The position numbers and the translations under genes are program-made. The notes under the pieces were generated by a model. It saw nothing but the letters and a program-made list of their open reading frames with translations. It searched no databases and was not told the DNA's origin. Below, piece by piece: positions 61,770-64,000 of a stretch of DNA of 64,000 nucleotides. Each line of letters begins with the position of its first letter. Positions within the stretch are counted from its first letter, which is position 1. This DNA is from Bacteroides sp. GM023. GTDB lineage: Bacteria > Bacteroidota > Bacteroidia > Bacteroidales > Bacteroidaceae. Where the stretch lies: positions 434,001 through 498,000 of the forward strand of contig NZ_JAAXGE010000003.1 in assembly GCF_014750685.1 (NCBI RefSeq), written 5' to 3'.

Positions 61770-64000
61770 ATGAGTTCACGCTTTCCTCTATATATAATAG
61801 GTGTAGTGTTATTCGCCTCTTTTTTCTCGTGCACTGATATGGTGCCGACTAAAGAAGTGCGTCTGATTGATTCACTGAACGGGAAAGCGTATGCTTTTCG
61901 TTACCGGAATCTCGATTCTTCTTATAGATATGCCGAGCAGGCTTATCGTAAGGTAAACTTATATAAATCGGGAAAAGCCGAGGCATCCAACAACCTAGGA
62001 TTCTGGGCTTACATGAACATGGATTTCGACCGCGCCGAAGCCTTGCACAAAGAGGTGTACAAACTGACCAAGAATGAGCTCGAACTACTGATTGCCGACA
62101 TCGGATTGATGAAAATCTGTCAGCGGACGGCTATGAACAAGGAGTTTTATGACTACCGGAATAGTGCACTGAAACGCATGAAGCGTATCCGTGAAGAAAG
62201 TGACTTGTTTGCCGACCGGCATGAGGAGCTCCGGCTGGATTATGCTTTTACGGAATTTTTCATCGTTTCTTCTATTTATTACTATTATCTTCAGCAACGT
62301 CAGGAAGCGATTGCTTCGCTCAATCAGATACCGGAAGATGAAGCATTGGCAGATACGAATCAATTGCTTTATTATCATTATCTCAAAGGTTCAGCTTCTT
62401 TGGTGGAAGCCGGTAAACCGGAAGATAGGAAGCTCCGCGAGTTCGACCACCTTTATTATACTTGGCGGACGGCAGTTCAGAGCAATCATCTCTATTTTGA
62501 AGGAAATGGCCTGCAAGGGCTTGCCAACCTGATGATTGCTCCAAATGACTTCGATTTCTTTCAGGCGAGACGGGGACATGCGTTAGACCAGTTCGGCTTT
62601 TCGATAGATTCGCTTTTACCTTTACGTCTGGCACAGCTTGCACTCGAAAAATTCCGCGAATATAATGATTTATATCAGATTGCCGGGGCGTATGTCTCTA
62701 TCGGCAAATATCTGAATACACATGGGCGATATTCGGAAGCGTTGGATACGCTTACGAAAGCATTGGATTGTGTGAACCGCCATCATATGCTCTATTATCA
62801 CCATGAGGCGGATACACTGGATAAGCTATATACGTTTGCCGAAGGAGATACGACCTATACGGGAGTGCCGTGGATTACGCAGGAGAATGTAAAGACTGTC
62901 CCCGAATGGATTTCGAGAATCCGGGAACAATTGAGTGTATCGTATGCGGGATTGGGAATGAAATATGCCTCTGATTACAACCGGAATATTTATCTGGATA
63001 TTCTGAACTTTACCCGTCAGGATAAGGAACTGGAGAGCCGTTATGTTTCATTGGAAGCCGGTTCGCGGCAGATGACACTTGTGCTTTCTTTGGTGATTGT
63101 CGGATTGGTGCTGGTAGTGATTCTTTGGTGGTTCTTCAACAGGCGTTCCAAGATAAGGAATCAGATTGATGTGGAACGTCTGCAACAGATTTTGGGGCTT
63201 TGCCGGGATATTACTTCTTCCATTCCAATGAATGTTCCGTTGATTCAGGAAGGAATAGACAATCTGTTTGGTAAGGGTAGGATGAGACTGGATATTCCCG
63301 AAGAGGGGAAAGCGGCGCTTGTTCCCGCACATCGGTTGAACCGTGATGAAAAGGCTTTAGTACATGTGCTTGAACCTTATATTATTTGGGCGGCGGACAA
63401 TGAACAGATGGTGGAAGCATTGAGCGACGAACGGATGCAGTTGGAAAAACAACGGTATATCTATGAGCAGCATATTGCGGGAAACAAGCGTCAGAATCTG
63501 ATAAAGAAGGCTTGTATGGCTATTGTGAATGGTATCAATCCTTATATCGACCGTATTCTGAACGAGGTACACAAGCTTACGGAGAAGGGATATATTGATG
63601 ATGAAAAGATAAAGAAGGAGAAGTATCAATACATTGATGAATTGGTAACTACTATTAATGAGTATAACGACATTCTGGCTCTGTGGATTAAGATGAAGCA
63701 GGGATCGTTGAGCTTGAATATCGAAACGTTCAGTCTTGACGAGTTGTTTGAACTGTTGGGAAAAGGACGGCGTGCCTTTGAGATGAAAAAACAGACGTTG
63801 GAGATTGAACCGACTACTGTTATGGTGAAGGCAGACCGGGCACTGACTCTGTTTATGATTAATACGCTGGCGGAGAATGCCCGTAAATATACTCCGGAAG
63901 GAGGAACTGTCAAGGTCTATGCACGTACTACGGATACGTATGTGGAGATTTCTGTGGAAGATGACGGACGCGGTATTTCGGAGGAAGATGTGGCGCGTAT
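61770..64000 (+). CDS. Histidine-kinase-like signalling lipoprotein with TPR-like sensor (3' end outside window)
   Basis: At least 743 residues, running off the window. Lipobox FFSC near residue 20, an extracytoplasmic alpha-helical repeat region resembling TPRs (about 25-425), a TM helix (about 430-450), a coiled-coil/dimerisation region, and a HATPase_c domain with N-box FMINTLAENARKYTPEGG and G-box EDDGRGIS. The expected phospho-accepting His is not seen: the H-box position reads KKACMAIVNGINPYIDRI. It resembles the DUF5113-type sensor kinases of Bacteroides. Downstream receiver or output domains may follow beyond 64,000. Confidence 0.75.
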   Translation, partial: MSSRFPLYIIGVVLFASFFSCTDMVPTKEVRLIDSLNGKAYAFRYRNLDSSYRYAEQAYRKVNLYKSGKAEASNNLGFWAYMNMDFDRAEALHKEVYKLTKNELELLIADIGLMKICQRTAMNKEFYDYRNSALKRMKRIREESDLFADRHEELRLDYAFTEFFIVSSIYYYYLQQRQEAIASLNQIPEDEALADTNQLLYYHYLKGSASLVEAGKPEDRKLREFDHLYYTWRTAVQSNHLYFEGNGLQGLANLMIAPNDFDFFQARRGHALDQFGFSIDSLLPLRLAQLALEKFREYNDLYQIAGAYVSIGKYLNTHGRYSEALDTLTKALDCVNRHHMLYYHHEADTLDKLYTFAEGDTTYTGVPWITQENVKTVPEWISRIREQLSVSYAGLGMKYASDYNRNIYLDILNFTRQDKELESRYVSLEAGSRQMTLVLSLVIVGLVLVVILWWFFNRRSKIRNQIDVERLQQILGLCRDITSSIPMNVPLIQEGIDNLFGKGRMRLDIPEEGKAALVPAHRLNRDEKALVHVLEPYIIWAADNEQMVEALSDERMQLEKQRYIYEQHIAGNKRQNLIKKACMAIVNGINPYIDRILNEVHKLTEKGYIDDEKIKKEKYQYIDELVTTINEYNDILALWIKMKQGSLSLNIETFSLDELFELLGKGRRAFEMKKQTLEIEPTTVMVKADRALTLFMINTLAENARKYTPEGGTVKVYARTTDTYVEISVEDDGRGISEEDVAR

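Noticed and set aside
1..64000. Insertion sequences, CRISPR arrays, rRNA operons or prophage
   Set aside because: No transposase, cas gene, direct-repeat array, rRNA segment or phage structural gene was recognised on either strand.

Overview
The window looks like a chromosomal segment of a gut Bacteroides. Supporting signs are TAnnTTTG (-7) promoter elements upstream of many genes, no Shine-Dalgarno pattern, an UpxY-type capsule antiterminator, a phase-variable promoter, a 'smalltalk' micro-protein and the AspD/AspT, PyrB/PyrI and DUF1703-ATPase sets. The species cannot be fixed from the sequence alone; the B. thetaiotaomicron/ovatus group is a reasonable guess. No rRNA gene, complete tRNA gene, CRISPR array or insertion sequence was seen.

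Layout. (1) 1-13,904 is housekeeping: an outer-membrane barrel receptor, the aspartate decarboxylase/antiporter pair, an orphan membrane protein, one-carbon genes fhs and glyA, a small barrel protein, a flavin reductase and the aspartate transcarbamoylase pair pyrB-pyrI. (2) 14,008-17,196 is the control region of a capsule locus: small minus-strand accessory genes (one apparently frameshifted), a repeat-rich intergenic region, a tyrosine recombinase, and a 287-bp segment bounded by perfect 20-bp inverted repeats that carries a Bacteroides promoter. That promoter points away from the capsule genes, so the locus is read here in the OFF orientation. (3) 17,197-48,967 is one long plus-strand capsule operon. 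It encodes UpxY, a FlaA1/CapD-type dehydratase, Wza-like and Wzc-like export proteins, the UDP-L-FucNAc trio (FnlC, FnlB, FnlA), a Wzx flippase, an EpsG/Wzy-like polymerase, a UDP-sugar dehydrogenase, several glycosyltransferases, three acyltransferases, two deacetylases of different families, a PglC-like initiating transferase, WbuB/WbuC-like proteins and a terminal amidase. (4) 49,262-54,319 holds a PIN toxin-antitoxin pair, two DUF1703-type ATPases, an HU-like protein and a smalltalk protein. (5) 54,547-64,000 returns to housekeeping: PBP1A, FolK, KdsB, a degenerate M16 peptidase, a MORN-repeat protein, Prs, and a histidine-kinase-like protein that runs off the end.

How the capsule genes fit together. 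FlaA1-type and FnlA/B/C enzymes make amino-deoxy sugars, with UDP-L-FucNAc the best supported. The TviB/WbpO-like dehydrogenase makes a uronic acid. A four-gene module at 29,532-33,636 (pyruvate-aldolase-like enzyme, CMP-ulosonate synthetase-like enzyme, KdgK-like kinase, GT42/DUF115-like transferase) looks like a route to an unusual CMP-activated 2-keto-3-deoxy acid and its transfer; I could not match it to a described pathway. The PIG-L and CE4 deacetylases could free amino groups, so with the acids the polymer could be zwitterionic.

Less conventional signals are compact tRNA-like folds in capsule intergenic regions, a recombinase with a Cys where relatives carry Arg, a cytoplasmic Asp-box propeller inside the operon, and two unlisted micro-ORFs.
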